Positions 1 through 12,003 of a DNA stretch of 64,000 nucleotides are shown piece by piece; the stretch's first letter is position 1; the number at the start of each line of letters is the position of its first letter. The stretch is from assembly GCF_030936135.1 (NCBI RefSeq), contig NC_082596.1, positions 101,269,383 to 101,333,382 of the forward strand. Direction: 5' to 3'. The stretch is from Gavia stellata. Taxonomy: Eukaryota; Chordata; Aves; Gaviiformes; Gaviidae. The position numbers and the translations under genes are program-made. The notes beneath the pieces are model-generated. The model made no database searches, was not told the DNA's origin, and was given only the letters and a program-made list of their open reading frames with translations.

Positions 1-2960
1 TGCTTTTCTTCCTTGTTTCCTTGCAGACTGAAGGCAGCTTATGCACCTTTATCTGCCTAAGTTAAAAAAAAAAATAAAATAAAATGACCTTTTAGGAGCC
101 CTTCAGCAGCTTGGCAATTGTGTCATTCCAGTTCTTTCAACAATCAGATAAACTCAAGAACAATGCTATTTCCTGAGCAGGGGAATATAAAGTAACCTAC
201 AGTTTCTCACATAACCTGCTTCCTTGTGCTCCTGAAACTCATACTGCACAGGCAATGCTTTTCCCTGATGACAATTCAAAGCCTAGAGAGCTTTGTTTTT
301 TACCCTATTTAAAAATAAATGCATGCTAATTATAGGACAAAAATAAAAAATCTCCATTCCACTGAGCTGTGCAATTCTGCTACTTGGCATGGGCAGAGGG
401 TTCAGTGCCCTGTTGCTGTGAGCAATGGGGAGGGCTGAAAAGGAAAAATCAATGCCATTTCTTGTTCAATTAAGTTCATTGTGATTCAGAACCACCTCCT
501 CACACTGCAGAGCCTGCAAGAGATCAGTGCTGCAATCACTACCTTTTAGCAGCTTGCTTTCTCCGTCTGGACCTGCACAAGCCACTCACTGGCAGGGCAT
601 CATACTTTGCTCTGAGAAAAAGAAGGAATGGGAAAAAAAAACCCCGTCCTTACGGGACCCCCTGAAATACATTGTCATAAATCATGGGTCTTCAGGTGGG
701 CATGTCACCGAGGGGGAGCGAGGGCAGTTCCCTCCATGAGTCATTTTATTTAGATGTCAGAACTACTGCTGTCTTTTTACCCTTCAGTAAAAAGTTCACT
801 CTCCTTGCTGCCTCGCCAAGAAATATCTGCAATACATATCTTGCTGCTTGCTCTCGCTCAGGCTGAGCAGTGCGATGGTCTGGCTCAAAGTCTTTTGGAA
901 GTCAATAGAAAGATGCTGGTGGATGCTGCTGAACTACAGATCAGATCAGGCACCCATATGCCCAGGAATCAGAGGTTAGCAGTCACGGCTATCAAGAGGT
1001 CATGGCAAAGGATTTTAAGGGTCCCTCCCACCCCCTCGCCCACTTTAGCTATTCTATGGCAATTGTAAAGCAGAAAAAAAATGCATTTGCAGTAGAATGG
1101 GGTAACCTGGAGAATTTCTGATGCCGAGGCTCAGCCTGCTGAGGATGCCAAGGTCTGCCGTGGTGCCCGGTGCTCCCTCAGTGCCAGCACCAGCACCCCA
1201 CAGGCCTGCTCAGCACCTCCCAAAAGAGGAGCCCAGGATGCTTGTGAGCATGTCTCACTCTAGTGACAGGACAGACAAACTACAACAGCCTGCCACTTTG
1301 TAGTCTGCCTTTAATGGCTACTGCCTGCTCCCCGGGTGGAGGGGGCTTGTCCCTTGGGGTTCAGTCCCAAATTAATAGGGTCTAGCAGAGCAAACAGTTC
1401 ATTACAAAACCCAAAGGCAAGAACGATCAGGGGTGGCACAGGCGAAGAACAACATGAGAAAGAGATGTAAATCCTTCATCTTGCTAGGCAAAGGCCTTTG
1501 ATGCTCACAAAGGTGGGTTTAGATCCTGGATGTGTGTTAACTAATGGCAATGGATAAGTGATGCATGAAACATCTCAGTCCACAGCTATCCACAATACTT
1601 TCCAACTTCTTTATTGCACTGCTAGATCATGCTGAGGAGCAAGACAAGTCCTCAAGGAGGCTGCCGTCTGTTTAGTTGCTCCATGCACTTATGAACAGCA
1701 GACGTGGAACTGCTCTTGACTTTTCCAGCTGCAATCAACTGCATGGCAGCTGACACGTGACAGTGATATTTGAGTTAATTATACCAAATGTGGCACACAC
1801 AAGACAAATGTAGCCCAAATGCGGTTTCTGAAGAAGGGTAGTTTTTAATGAATGTATACTTCTGCTCAAGTCATGCCTTTGTGAAACTAGTTCCCAGTTC
1901 ACATCAGGAAGAAGCTTTCTACTCAGATTCACGGGACTTGTCTCTGACCTTTCCCAGTTTCCAGTGTCATAAATATGTTCCTAAAGCTAATAGTGGAGAA
2001 GAAGATGGATGAACAATTTGCATGTCCTCAGCACCTCTGCAAATCAGATTGCAGATGCATGTACAGATTCGTCCTACTTTTCCTTGTCACAGAGCCCTTT
2101 TCACTTTTGTGTACGTTCTTCCTCCCAGGTTTCAACCTTCCTAAGAAACTGAGATCTCACTTGAAGTTCTTGCAATGCATGTGTGGCTGGCAGAACATCT
2201 GTCCTGGCAATGTTCTCATCAGCCCACAATTAATTAACACATCGTTTTCCTGCTCCCTAAATCTCCAAGTTCCCCTGAAACTTTGGTTTTCGTGACTAAG
2301 GATTGATGAAGAAAGATTTGAAATGTAGAAGCAGTATCTTCCCATGATAGCTGGAAATCTGATATGGCTGGTTCTTTAAATATATGTTTACGTTTTTTTC
2401 TAGAACAAATTGTATTGACTGTTATAAAGAAAACTCAGAGTGGTACTTCAGTTATTGAAGTCCTACTGTAACTGAAGGTTAATAGCTGCTGTGGCAGTAG
2501 ATACTCTATAAATCAATGGAAGAAACACGTGAATCAGAATATCACCCCACTGAGGAACGTCCCATCTCACTGTGGTCAATAGAAGTTGTGGTGCCAACGT
2601 CCATGGAAACAGGAAACATTCATGCGCCAGCAACTTTTAGGACTAGTTATTGATACATACTGAGGATAAAGGTTTTGTGCAGTCAGCTTGTATTCTGGCA
2701 ATGGTGGTATTATTCCAGACTCAGAGCTTGGTTCTGAACCAAGATCCAGAACTTGGTTATTGGCATTTGCAACCAGAGAAACTGAAATTATCTTAATACC
2801 ACGAGAGTGCATTCAAGGTTGTTCTCATGCATGCAGGATGATTGGTATCTGGACCAAGGTGACTATTAAGGATGTCAGAGAGTAATCAACAGCTCTGGCT
2901 TGATACATGCAGCTCATCACAAACCTTCCAATTCCTTACATGGTGTGGATTTCACCACAA
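1..2960. other. Intergenic DNA upstream of NRN1, no gene seen
   Basis: This is mostly unique, moderately AT-rich sequence. The short open frames on both strands have no recognisable domains and no paired splice sites. The only gene-like signal is a strong pyrimidine tract ending in CAG at base 26, followed by AATAAA hexamers near 72-82 (treated as a finding). Vertebrate synteny, known from mammals, would place F13A1 on this side of NRN1, but I see no F13A1-like exon here. Confidence 0.6.
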
Positions 2961-3142
2961 TGAAGCAATCACTGGAACAACCTCCCCAGGCATGTGGTGG
3001 AGTCCCCAGCACTGGAGGTTTCCAAGACGCAACTGGACAGGGTGCTAGATAATCTCACCTAGGCTCCCTTCTCCATGAAAGGTTGGACTAGATGATCTCT
3101 GGAGGTCCCTTCCAACCTGGGCTGTTCTATGGCTCTGTGTGC
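2961..3142 (+). mobile_element. CR1 LINE 3' tail (5'-truncated)
   Basis: The block carries the usual end of an avian CR1 element: a passage on a dressed-down mean value of the encoded C-terminus (CCCAGGCATGTGGTGGAGTC), then GGTTGGACTAGATGATCTC, GGTCCCTTCCAACCTGGGC and a terminal TTCTATGGCTCTGTG. CR1 copies are normally truncated at the 5' end and finish in short octamer repeats, which fits. Divergence from the young CR1 tail near 48.65 kb suggests a different and older subfamily. The 5' boundary is uncertain by tens of bases. Confidence 0.85.
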
Positions 3143-6100
3143 TATGACAATAGTAAGCCTGGATGCCAAGACATCCACCGATATCAGCCTTTTCACAGCC
3201 ATTTTCCAGGTCTATATACTTCCCTCCAGCCTATGATGAAAATTGTACAGACTGGCCTTAGGTTTATGTTTCTTGAAGGAAAACGTCAGTGGTAAAGATG
3301 CTAAGGATTGATACTGCTTTCTTCTGAGACTGCTTTACCGAAACCATCCTACTCTTTGCAACATCCACAGGCACCTTAAGCAAATCATGTGTCGCAAACA
3401 TAATTGTAGTGGGTGTGAACTCCATCTGGCTAGAGCAGTGCAGGCTTGCATGCCTCCCCTCAGCTTGCCTGGGCTCAGCAGCAATGCCAGTGCCACAATC
3501 CGATATAAAGGGGTCATGCTGATAAGATGCAGAATTTCGAGTGCACACACAGACACCCTCCTAAAAATATACCTCTGAGGAGCGTGGTTAAATGCAAACA
3601 CTACTGTTTCTGTAATAGATAGTGCTTTCCTCACTGGATTGGCTGGCATGAGCTGATCATGGTCAAGTGACATCTTGTTTTTTTAAGACTGCTTTTTAAA
3701 AGAGAAAATTACTGAAGAACAAACATAGAGGCTGAGCTTTTCAAACAAACCTAGTGAAGTCTGGCATTCTAGGTTTCCCCTTTGAAAATCCCAGAAGCTG
3801 AGACTGAAGATTGCATTATTCTAATCACTTTCTAAGTTTATGTCAGATCACTGTTTTCTGTGTCAAATAGGTCACAAATATCTTACCCAGCATTTTCCAT
3901 TTTTTAAAGATTCGGTATCGAGCAATCACATCCCTTTTATATCCACTGACCCATATATGTTTGTTTCCCAGTGTTATATTTTGAACCACAGCAACAGTTT
4001 ATATTTTCAGACATATATTTTCACATACATCAAATGACAATGATTTTTATGGTGAACAACAAGCACTATTTTAGTACTAATTTCTAGGCAGATGTAGGGC
4101 AAATTCTGGTCTCAGGTGCATAACTTCAATTTTTTTCTGCTTAGCTAAAGTCAGACACACCCAGCCAGTAATGAAGCCAGATGCCTAATGAACAAGGCCA
4201 CCCAAAAACCCTGTAGAAGTCTGGCCGTTATTGAAAGGTATTTCTTTAATCCTATCTGTCACATTTTTACTGTGTTCTCATTATTTTTGTACTTAAATAA
4301 AATCTTGGAGGATCATACTGTGAACAGCTATTCATTTATCAGCTGCGTTTGATATTTGCATGTATTTTTCTGGCTGGCCACCTTCCTCTAGGGAAAGTAG
4401 CAGCTGAGGGCTGGGAGCCAGAGCACAAGCAAGGACAGCCACCTCTGCAGGACTGTAAAGCTGTCGGTCTGTCCCCGCTTCTGAGAGGACCTGCGAGATG
4501 GGAGGGTACGGAGACACAATGCGCTGGCTCCTGTTTGATCTCAGCTTCACTAGGGCCACGTCTCAGGCTGAGAGTGAGGGAGTGTAAAAGCAAACAGTCA
4601 CCTCCTGGTAGAGGCGATGTTACTGCAGGATGAGCTAAGAGCGAATATATTTCTCACACACCCATAGGAGGGACTTTTAAATATCACCGTGATCACTGGA
4701 CCCTCCCCTCCAACCTAAGCTGATGCTTAGAATAAATCAGTCTCTGACTGACAGCACCAACGATTCAGTTTTTATCTCTATTACTAGTCCGCAACAGTGA
4801 ACTGAGGAGCCCGTGGTGTAAGCTCTTTGAAGAGATACTTTGCATTAAAAAAAAAGGATGAAGGGAAAAAGAAATGCAGAGATGCAGCCAGCTTTGCCAG
4901 GGAAAGCAGCTCTCCCTGCTACCTCGAGCCAGCTGCCTCTTTTGAGGTTCAGCCATGACAGTCAGCCGAAAGCTAAATGAGAAACGCATCCATTAAAGGC
5001 GGTGGGTCCCCTTGTGGTAGATGGTTTAGATGGAGCAGAGCTCGCTTTAAATCAGCTGCCCGGCATGCTGCTCTCTGCCCGGCGGTGAAAGAGCAGGGCT
5101 GCCCACCCAAATACTTATCCAGCGGCTCCGGCACACGGGGCAGCCCACGCTGCACTGGCGGTGGCCACAGGCTTCGCCGCGCCGAGCGAGGCAGTTTCGC
5201 TACCTCTGGCAGAGCTATATCTGGCCAGCAGTCGTGGGCTCTGTCTGTCTGCCTCCGCCACGGCAGCAGCGATCACACGTGGCTGTGGGATGACACTGCC
5301 GCCAACCCTAACAAGCATGAGGCTGCCACGAGGACAGAGCCCTTTTTCTTAAAAACAAGGGCAAAATCGTGCTGATGAGCAAATTGTCCTAACACGGACT
5401 GAGCAAGGCACTGTCAGAAGTGCCTCTTCTAGAACACACGCAGATGTCTCTTAGAGACAGGCTTGTATTCAAGCACCTTCCAATTCCATGTTGGAAAAAA
5501 AGTAAAAAAAGCATAATTTGATAAACAACTGTCCCCACTTCATCCTGCTGCCCGGCTCCCAGCAGAGCTGAGAGTGCTGCTATTTGAGCTGGGCTGAAAC
5601 CGCTGGCTTTTGTTCAGAATCTATAGCTTGACAGGCCCCTTCCTGGAGCAGGGAAGGTGGTAAGGCTGGAGCCGGGCTTCAATTTCAGACAGAGCTGGAC
5701 TGCCCCCAGTCAAGAACATTTAGAGGAATTTAGCCAGGCCCTTTTTGCCTCTGTAATTGATGCCTCTAGCTGTTAGGGGTTTTTTTGTTTTTATTTGGCC
5801 AGAAATCCCCCAGAAATGCCTGTTCTTACAGGATCTGTAGCCAGATTCCCAGAGGCTCCAGTCATTTCGGCACTGATGGACATACCAAAAGCCAGATATT
5901 AAACTCTTCCTGATTGTGCATTGGAAACTGCTCTGAAGTTCATTCCAAAGCAGATTTAGATAGAGTAATGTCAAAATCATGTTCCACACAAGCCTCTTGG
6001 AGCCAGCCCAACCTTTAACCTAAAGCTATAGCTTGCCTGCCCTCAGAAAAAAAAAAAGCAGCAGACAAAACCGTAGCAGATATGAATATATAAATAAACC

Positions 6101-7300
6101 AATACAGTTATCAATAGGGCAGAGGACTGAAATGAGAAATTCCTCTTGCTGCAGCCTCCGCAACCTGGTGCTTCTGCAAGGGTGCCTTGTCCTTCTTAAC
6201 AGCAAATGCAGCCACAAGTGGCCGAGCTGCCAAGAGCTGGTAGGTTCAGTGTTTACATCCATGTGCCTCAACCCACACTCCTTTCGTTGTCTTCTTTTTT
6301 TATGCTGATAGTGCACTGACTGTCAGACATAAAAGATCTTTTAGGCTATCTAACCTATCCTTCCCGGGAAAAGGACAGGGCTCCACACTTTGATACCCAC
6401 TTCAGACTCTCTGCTGCATTGCAAAAGCACCCACTACCCAGCAAAGAGCTGGGTAAAAGTGTTTCTCCTTAGCTCCAGCTTAAACTCAAACCTTTCATTC
6501 CTTTGAAAGAGAACACGGTGCCCAGTCCAAAGCTTAGCCTTAGCCTCCTTGCTGCCACCAATGTCTTCAGGAGTGTGTAAAAGACAGCTCTACTCTGGCT
6601 GCAGCTTCATGGCTGGGTGAATGGAAGGAGAAGCTGCCAGGGGATGCAGCACCCATTGCCTTGTGCTTTGCACTGTGTTCACTACTGTGTGTCCACATGC
6701 TGAGCTGGCCCTGGGAGCTGGCTGAAAATGAACCTTTTTTTTTTTAATTCCTCAAGTTAGTTTTCAGCCAGCTCTGTCCCCTAATCCAGGTCACCATTCA
6801 TAGTGGAAATCTATAAATAGGAAGAAAAGGTGGAACAAAAAGGAATAGTGGGAAGGTGTGGAGGAGACAAGCCGGCGTTCGTCATCTGCAGGCCCCAGCT
6901 GACTGCTAGCGTAGTTACCCAACATTATTCCTGCTTTCAGGTTGAAGAAACAGAAGTTGGGGTTTCATGACGGCTTTAAGAGGATGCACATGCAGGCTGC
7001 CTCTGCACACGTTAAGTAGAGCTAAAGAGGCAATGGCATTTACCAGCACTATTTTGTGCATGGTAGCAAGGAAGTTTTCCATCTTGCCCTCCAGTTTCCT
7101 TACTTCCAGTTGCACTGATTCATCTAATCCTGTGCAATCCCTCTCCTTGCTCGGTGGGCTTCTGGCATTTGGGGATCATGGGAACCCAGCCTGGCAGCTG
7201 CTGTCCCTCTGTCACTGAGGTCTGAGGATTGTCACAGGTGGTTTGTGAAAGAGAGGGACCACCTGGAAGCCCAGCTCATCCAGGGCTCTGCAGCACTGCC
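3143..7300. other. Intergenic DNA with a GC-rich patch at about 4970-5340
   Basis: No exon is supported. Around 5090-5300 the sequence becomes GC-rich with a cluster of CpGs, unlike its AT-rich surroundings, so a small regulatory element is possible. A degraded stretch at 6320-6500 vaguely resembles an antisense ancient CR1 but is too weak to call. Short poly(T)/poly(A) runs occur near 6735 and 6047. Confidence 0.5.
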
Positions 7301-7875
7301 AGCACAGTGGGATGGCAGAGGGGGGGGCACCTCGGACTGGGAGGAGTGAAGGTCAACAGTAGTTCTCCCTCCGACCGGTCCCCCCTTGGCTCCTGGAGAT
7401 GCTACAGATGGCTGGTGAAGGTCAGGGCTGAGCTGGGGGGGGGGGGGATAACTTTGCAGTGGAAAAGCCCAGGGGGAAGGCTGTAGGATGGGGTTTTTGG
7501 CTGGGGACTTTGCACCAGGAGAAGCCCATGCCGGCACCTTTAGGTTCCTCCAGGCGGGGATGGCCTTGGGGAGGGTCCTGGGAGGGTGTCAGGCTGCAGG
7601 ACAACTCCAGACCAAGCCCTGTCCCGGGCGGGGCTCCACGTAGCCTCTGCCAGCTCCATCCCCTCCACCCAGCCCCGCCACACCTGTGGCCCGACCCCGG
7701 AGGACGCGTGCGGTGGCCCCCAGCCTCAGGGGGGGGCCCCGGGCCCGGCCCACGCGTGACCCCTTTCCCCACGCCACCCTCTGCAGCCCCACAACCGGAG
7801 TGCTGCCACCGGGACCGAGCACCGGCAGCAGGGCCCGGAGAGACCCGCTCCCCCCGCACCACCTCAGCCTGGGGG

Positions 7876-7883
7876 TGACGTCA
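7876..7883 (+). promoter_or_regulatory. Full palindromic CRE (CREB/ATF site)
   Basis: TGACGTCA is the perfect 8-bp CREB/ATF consensus. It sits about 0.4 kb upstream of the TATA-like box in the CpG island and has a GC box 11 bp downstream. CREB binding to NRN1/CPG15 regulatory DNA is established in mammals, so function is likely but not shown here. Confidence 0.7.
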
Positions 7884-8051
7884 TGGTGGGGGAGGGGCGG
7901 GCCGGGGGAGGGGACCCCCGCACCTCCCTTACCTCCTCCCCGCTCCGCAGCGCGGGGGCCGGGCCGGACAGCCCCGACGGGGCGGCCCGGGGGTGGGGGG
8001 GGGCGGGGGGGGTTCTGCCGTGCTATCCCCACCCCCGGGGGGGCGGCTCCT

Positions 8052-8116
8052 CTGTCTGCGTGTCTGTGTGTCTGTGTGTGTGTGCGCGCGCGTGTGCGTG
8101 CGCGCGTGTGCGCGTC
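8052..8116. repeat. TG/CG alternating purine-pyrimidine repeat in the promoter
   Basis: About 65 bp of mixed TG and CG dinucleotides, interrupted by a few TC/CT steps, follow a run of G-rich sequence. Alternating TG/CG is the classic Z-DNA-forming composition. It lies about 160-230 bp upstream of the TATA-like box and is likely to vary in length between individuals. Confidence 0.85.
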
Positions 8117-8277
8117 CCCCTCCCCCGCATCCCTCCCGCCCCGGGGGGACGGTCCCGGCTGCCGCCCCCCCGCCGCCGCGCGGGGCAGGAGGAGGGCGGG
8201 GTGGGGGTGGGGGAGTTTCTCGGCGATTAATGGGGCGGGGGGACACGGGGAGAGCGGATAAATCCAGCCTGTGATGC

Positions 8278-8287
8278 CTATAAATGG
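8278..8287 (+). promoter_or_regulatory. TATA-like box of NRN1
   Basis: CTATAAATGG is the best TATA match in the otherwise GC-rich island. It is about 345 bp upstream of the start codon and is followed by sequence able to serve as a leader. The same bases resemble a CArG/MEF2 core but match neither consensus exactly. Assignment as the core promoter is an inference from position and sequence. Confidence 0.5.
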
Positions 8288-8625
8288 CGTTTCTCTTCCA
8301 AGGTGCACGTTTAAAAAAAAAAAAAATAAGAAGAAGGGGAAAAAACCCCGGTCCGTGTCATCCCCCCGCGTCAGGGCCGGTGGTGGGCGTGAGGCTGTAC
8401 TTCCTCCGCCCCCTCCTAATGGAGCGAACCATTCCCAGCTAGTCCTCCTCGCCCTCTCCCTCTGCCTCCCTCTTTCTCTCCTTCTCCTCTTGTCTCCCCC
8501 CCTTGTCTGCAAAGTCCTCCGCTGCTCGGAACTTGTTGGCAATGCCTATTTTTCAGCTTTCCCCCACGTTCTCCAAAGTAACTATTTAAAGATCTGCAGC
8601 CGCAAATGGTTTTACTAAATGTAGG

Positions 8626-8680
8626 ATGGGACTTAAGTTGAACGGCAGATATATTTCTCTGATCCTTGCTGTACAGATAG
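8626..8680 (+). CDS. NRN1: Neuritin, coding exon 1 (residues 1-18 plus first base of codon 19)
   Basis: Neuritin is a small secreted or GPI-linked neurotrophic protein that promotes neurite growth, synapse maturation and neuronal survival. This exon reads MGLKLNGRYISLILAVQI, the conserved N-terminus of vertebrate NRN1 and the first part of its signal peptide. The start ATG has a strong context (A at -3, G at +4). The exon ends at a consensus donor GTAAGT (8681-8686) in phase 1, so codon 19 is completed by exon 2. An overlapping upstream ATG at 8606 lies in another frame and stops inside this exon. Identification is firm because the short exon matches the family and is followed by correctly phased exons 2 and 3. 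Confidence 0.95.
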
Positions 8681-8984
8681 GTAAGTGGACTGCCAAATTC
8701 GGTATCAAGTTGTGCGCACCAAAGCCCGGCTGATGCATGCAGAAGCGGAATGTCGGAATAACCTGCGCTGACGGCCGCGGTTTGGGGCGGCGGAGGGACC
8801 CCCCGCTCCCTCTACCTCCCTCCCGGTGGCATCTTCGCGGTTCTTCACGCTGTCAAGGCAGGGGGGTCCGCAGGAAAGGGAGCCGATTTCTTATTCCTCT
8901 TAAATCACTTTTGTTCGTTTTCCTAAATCAGTGCATGCTCATTCATACTTCGCTTTTTTTCCCCCCCTCTTATTCTTCCTCCTT

Positions 8985-9005
8985 CCCCCCCCCCCCCCCC
9001 CCCCC
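8985..9005. repeat. C21 homopolymer
   Basis: A run of 21 cytosines lies in intron 1, about 300 bp after exon 1. Such runs can form i-motif or G-quadruplex structures and are common sites of sequencing length error. Confidence 0.9.
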
Positions 9006-11048
9006 GCCCCGTTCTCGCCGTCCCCACGAACGACTGCATTTGTATTTGCTTTTCGGATATCCCCTGCATTCCTTATCACCGACAATTTGGGGACTCCAGT
9101 GCTCAGAAATCCCTCCCTCCCTCCCCGAGGGACAGAGAAATACAGCACAAAATGGCTTGAGAGAGATCTAGCTGGAAAGTTTTTTTGCAGAAAATCAGTG
9201 GGACAAGCGAAGGGCTCCCTTTGGGAACTTGGAGGCTTTCCCATTTGCAGAGCAGCCTAAAAACGAACGAAACCCAACGCTAACTTAAAAAAAAAAAAAA
9301 AATCCGCCCGAACGCGGGGATTAAACAAATAAAAAATATTAAGAAATCACGAAGACCCACCGCCCGATCATTAATTTTATGCTCGGAGAACCGCTGTCAA
9401 AAAACGAGCAGGTCCAAAAGATTTTTATATATGCTAAGTTACTTAAAATAGAACAGGTTTCCCTCCACGCCAGTATGTGTTTTCGTGTGCTAGTTACTGG
9501 TTTTGTTTAATATCTTGGTGTTTTCCCTTGTTCTTTTTGTTGGTTTGCTCTCAGGTTCATTTTATTCAACATTTCTTTGCTGAAAATTTTTTGAGTTACC
9601 GCCAACAATCTCCAAGTTAATGACCACTTTGGTCCTGTACAGGCAAATTTTAAGGATTATATATTGAATGTGTGTATTCCCAAGCATGATCCAAAACTGG
9701 GCTTCAAGGAAAGGGCCATTAAAGCGCGTCTTTTATTATCCAGATTGTCAGGTGCGAAGAGACCTTTGAAAATATTTTCCTGCAAAGGAATTCTGCTACA
9801 ATAGAAAAAATGCTCGGCATTGCTATTTAGAGATCCTTTTGCTCGGTCACCCTCCTCTCCAATCTCTGCAGCATTTTGTGGGTACCAAAAGAAAGAAGAG
9901 AAAAAAAAAGAAAAAGAAAAAAAAAAAAGAGGGCGGGAGAACAAGAAAGGGGGGAAAGAAGGAGGCAACATGCCTTGAACGTTTCCTCATCGAGAAAAGA
10001 AAAAAATATGAAATATTGCGATGAAATGTTGACCTCTGGAAAATGTGGATATAAGATGCAAACTCCTCCATTCGTATTACCATTCCATTTTAAATGAGGC
10101 TGAACTCTTCAGAAGGCCATTTTCTGTACTGTCAGAGAACGAAGGGGGAAGGCATTATTTGGACGTTATCCTTAATTCAGTCATTGCATTTTTTGTTTGT
10201 TTGTTCGTTTGGAGGAGGAGGATTTTCTCTCGTTTGTGTTTATTTGATTCAACCGAGGGAGGATTTTATTCACGGCGAAATTTCCAAAGGTAGCTAGAGT
10301 CGCTGGGAATCGCCGTCCCCGGGCTGGCGTGAGCACGAGCAGTGATTTGGAAAGTTACCCCCCAATATTGCCGCACACCGCGGAGACGGTGGCGGTGCGG
10401 TCGCTTTGCGGTGCCCTGGGAGAGGGCGGCTTTGAAGCTCGTGGAGGGCTTTTCTCCTCTCTGCTCCTCCTTCGGTATTTTGGGTAACCTTCCCCCTACT
10501 CCCCCCCGCCCCCCGCCCCCGAAATCACCTTCTGGTTGTCGGTGTGGGACTTGCAAAAGGCCGTTTGCCTTTGCCCCCTCCCCGGTAAAGGCTCGTGTGA
10601 GATGGATGTTCGGCTCCTTCCCAAAATGTCTATGCTTCCCGCAGGAGCACCGGGGCTTAAAGAAATATTTATTTATTTATCGATTTATTTATTTATTTGG
10701 GCAGCGGGGAGCGGGAGCTGTCCGAAATCCCTGACATTTCGGGAGGTGGCGGGGGGGCGCGGAGAATGAGCCTCCGCGGAAGGTGCCCGGGGACAGGAGG
10801 GGTGTACCGGCCGCAGCTGAAGGGCAGGAGGGCTGCGAGGACGGGGAGCGGGTTTCGGGAGGGGGCCCGATCCGCTACGGGTGGCTCCTGCGGTCCTGCC
10901 GCACTGCAAATTGCTGCACACTCTTGTCTTTGAAGGACGGGGAGGGGGGAAGGTCGGGGCCACGGCAAAGCACAAGCGCCCTAGTTCAAGAGAAATCCCG
11001 CTGTCGTTTAACCGGGCAGGACCCTCGTCTCTCCGCTTTTGCTGGTTG

Positions 11049-11050
<2 letters not shown>

Positions 11051-11113
<63 letters not shown>
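11051..11113. repeat. (TTA)21 microsatellite
   Basis: This is a perfect trinucleotide array of 63 bp in NRN1 intron 1. Purity suggests it is young and length-variable. Confidence 0.95.
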
Positions 11114-12003
11114 GTGGGGTTTAGAGCGGCTTTGGACCAGGGGTACCCAGTGCGGAGGGAGCACCCAGGCCGCCCGTCGGAGGTGAGGGATGCTCCCAGC
11201 CCCGCTGCTCCCAAATCTGACCCCCTAACGCCCTCCGGCCCAGGGCACGGCTCCGCTTCCGTCCCCGGGTTTTCAGCGCAGCCCCTCACTTTTTTGGAGA
11301 AATTCGTGGCAGCTACCCCTCCCCTCTCCCCTTGTAGCTGCGGAGCGGGATGGCGCGGGTTTTATAGGACACGGTTTTACCCTCGGGATGGTCCTCAGTT
11401 CTTCTCTATTTGTTTGCCTGGCTTTTTTTTTCCTAGCGTAGCCAATGTCTGTAGCCTGCTGGGGTTTTGATGTGTCGGCTGGTGCTGGGGTGTGTGTAGA
11501 GGGGAGTGGCCACCAAGTCATGTCAGCGATGAATCAAACGGCAAGAGGGGGATCTGGGTTGAAACAGTCTCTTTTGGAGTCAGCCATTTGGCTTGTAACC
11601 GGTGCCCGGCGAGGAAACACATCCCGCCACAGCCATGACCTTGGGGAGACGGATCGGGAGGGACCCCCCACCCCAACACCCCCCCCGCGGCGGTGCGGGT
11701 GTGGGTGGACGGCGGGATCCTCCGAAAGGCGTGGGGGCGCCCCCCCCCCGCCCCCGCTGGCCGCAGCCACATCCCAGATGCGCTGCCCGGGGTCGACCCG
11801 GGCCCAGGGCCACCGCGGCGTCCCCGACCCCCGCCACTGGCAGGAGAGCGGTCACGGATCAGCACCCCCCGTGCCCGGGTACCCCAGCCCGCCGGCTGCG
11901 GCTGCGGCGCGGGCTGCTGCGGGCGTGCGCGCCGTGCTGTGCGGGGCACAGGCCGTGGCCTGAGTCCTGCGGGCCGCGTCGTGCAGCAGCAGCAATGCCC
12001 CTG

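Larger units (their letters stand above)
7300..8625 (+). promoter_or_regulatory. NRN1: NRN1 CpG-island promoter and 5' leader
   Basis: GC content and CpG density rise sharply from about 7600 and stay high to the first exon. The island contains a full palindromic cAMP response element TGACGTCA at 7876-7883 and GC boxes at 7894-7900 and 8232-8240. It also has long G runs (7437-7449, 7995-8012), an alternating TG/CG tract (8052-8116) and a TATA-like CTATAAATGG at 8278-8287. A pyrimidine-rich leader (8430-8520) then precedes the initiation codon at 8626. NRN1 is known as an activity- and CREB-responsive neuronal gene, which fits the CRE. The transcription start is inferred, not seen: if the TATA-like box is used it lies near 8305-8312. 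Confidence 0.75.

Noticed and set aside
6320..6500. Possible ancient antisense CR1
   Set aside because: A few strings are suggestive but no continuous alignment can be made by eye.
7589..8542. 317-codon minus-strand open frame
   Set aside because: It lies across the NRN1 CpG island, is Gly/Pro/Arg-rich and passes through G runs and the TG/CG repeat. High GC removes stop codons. No domain is visible.
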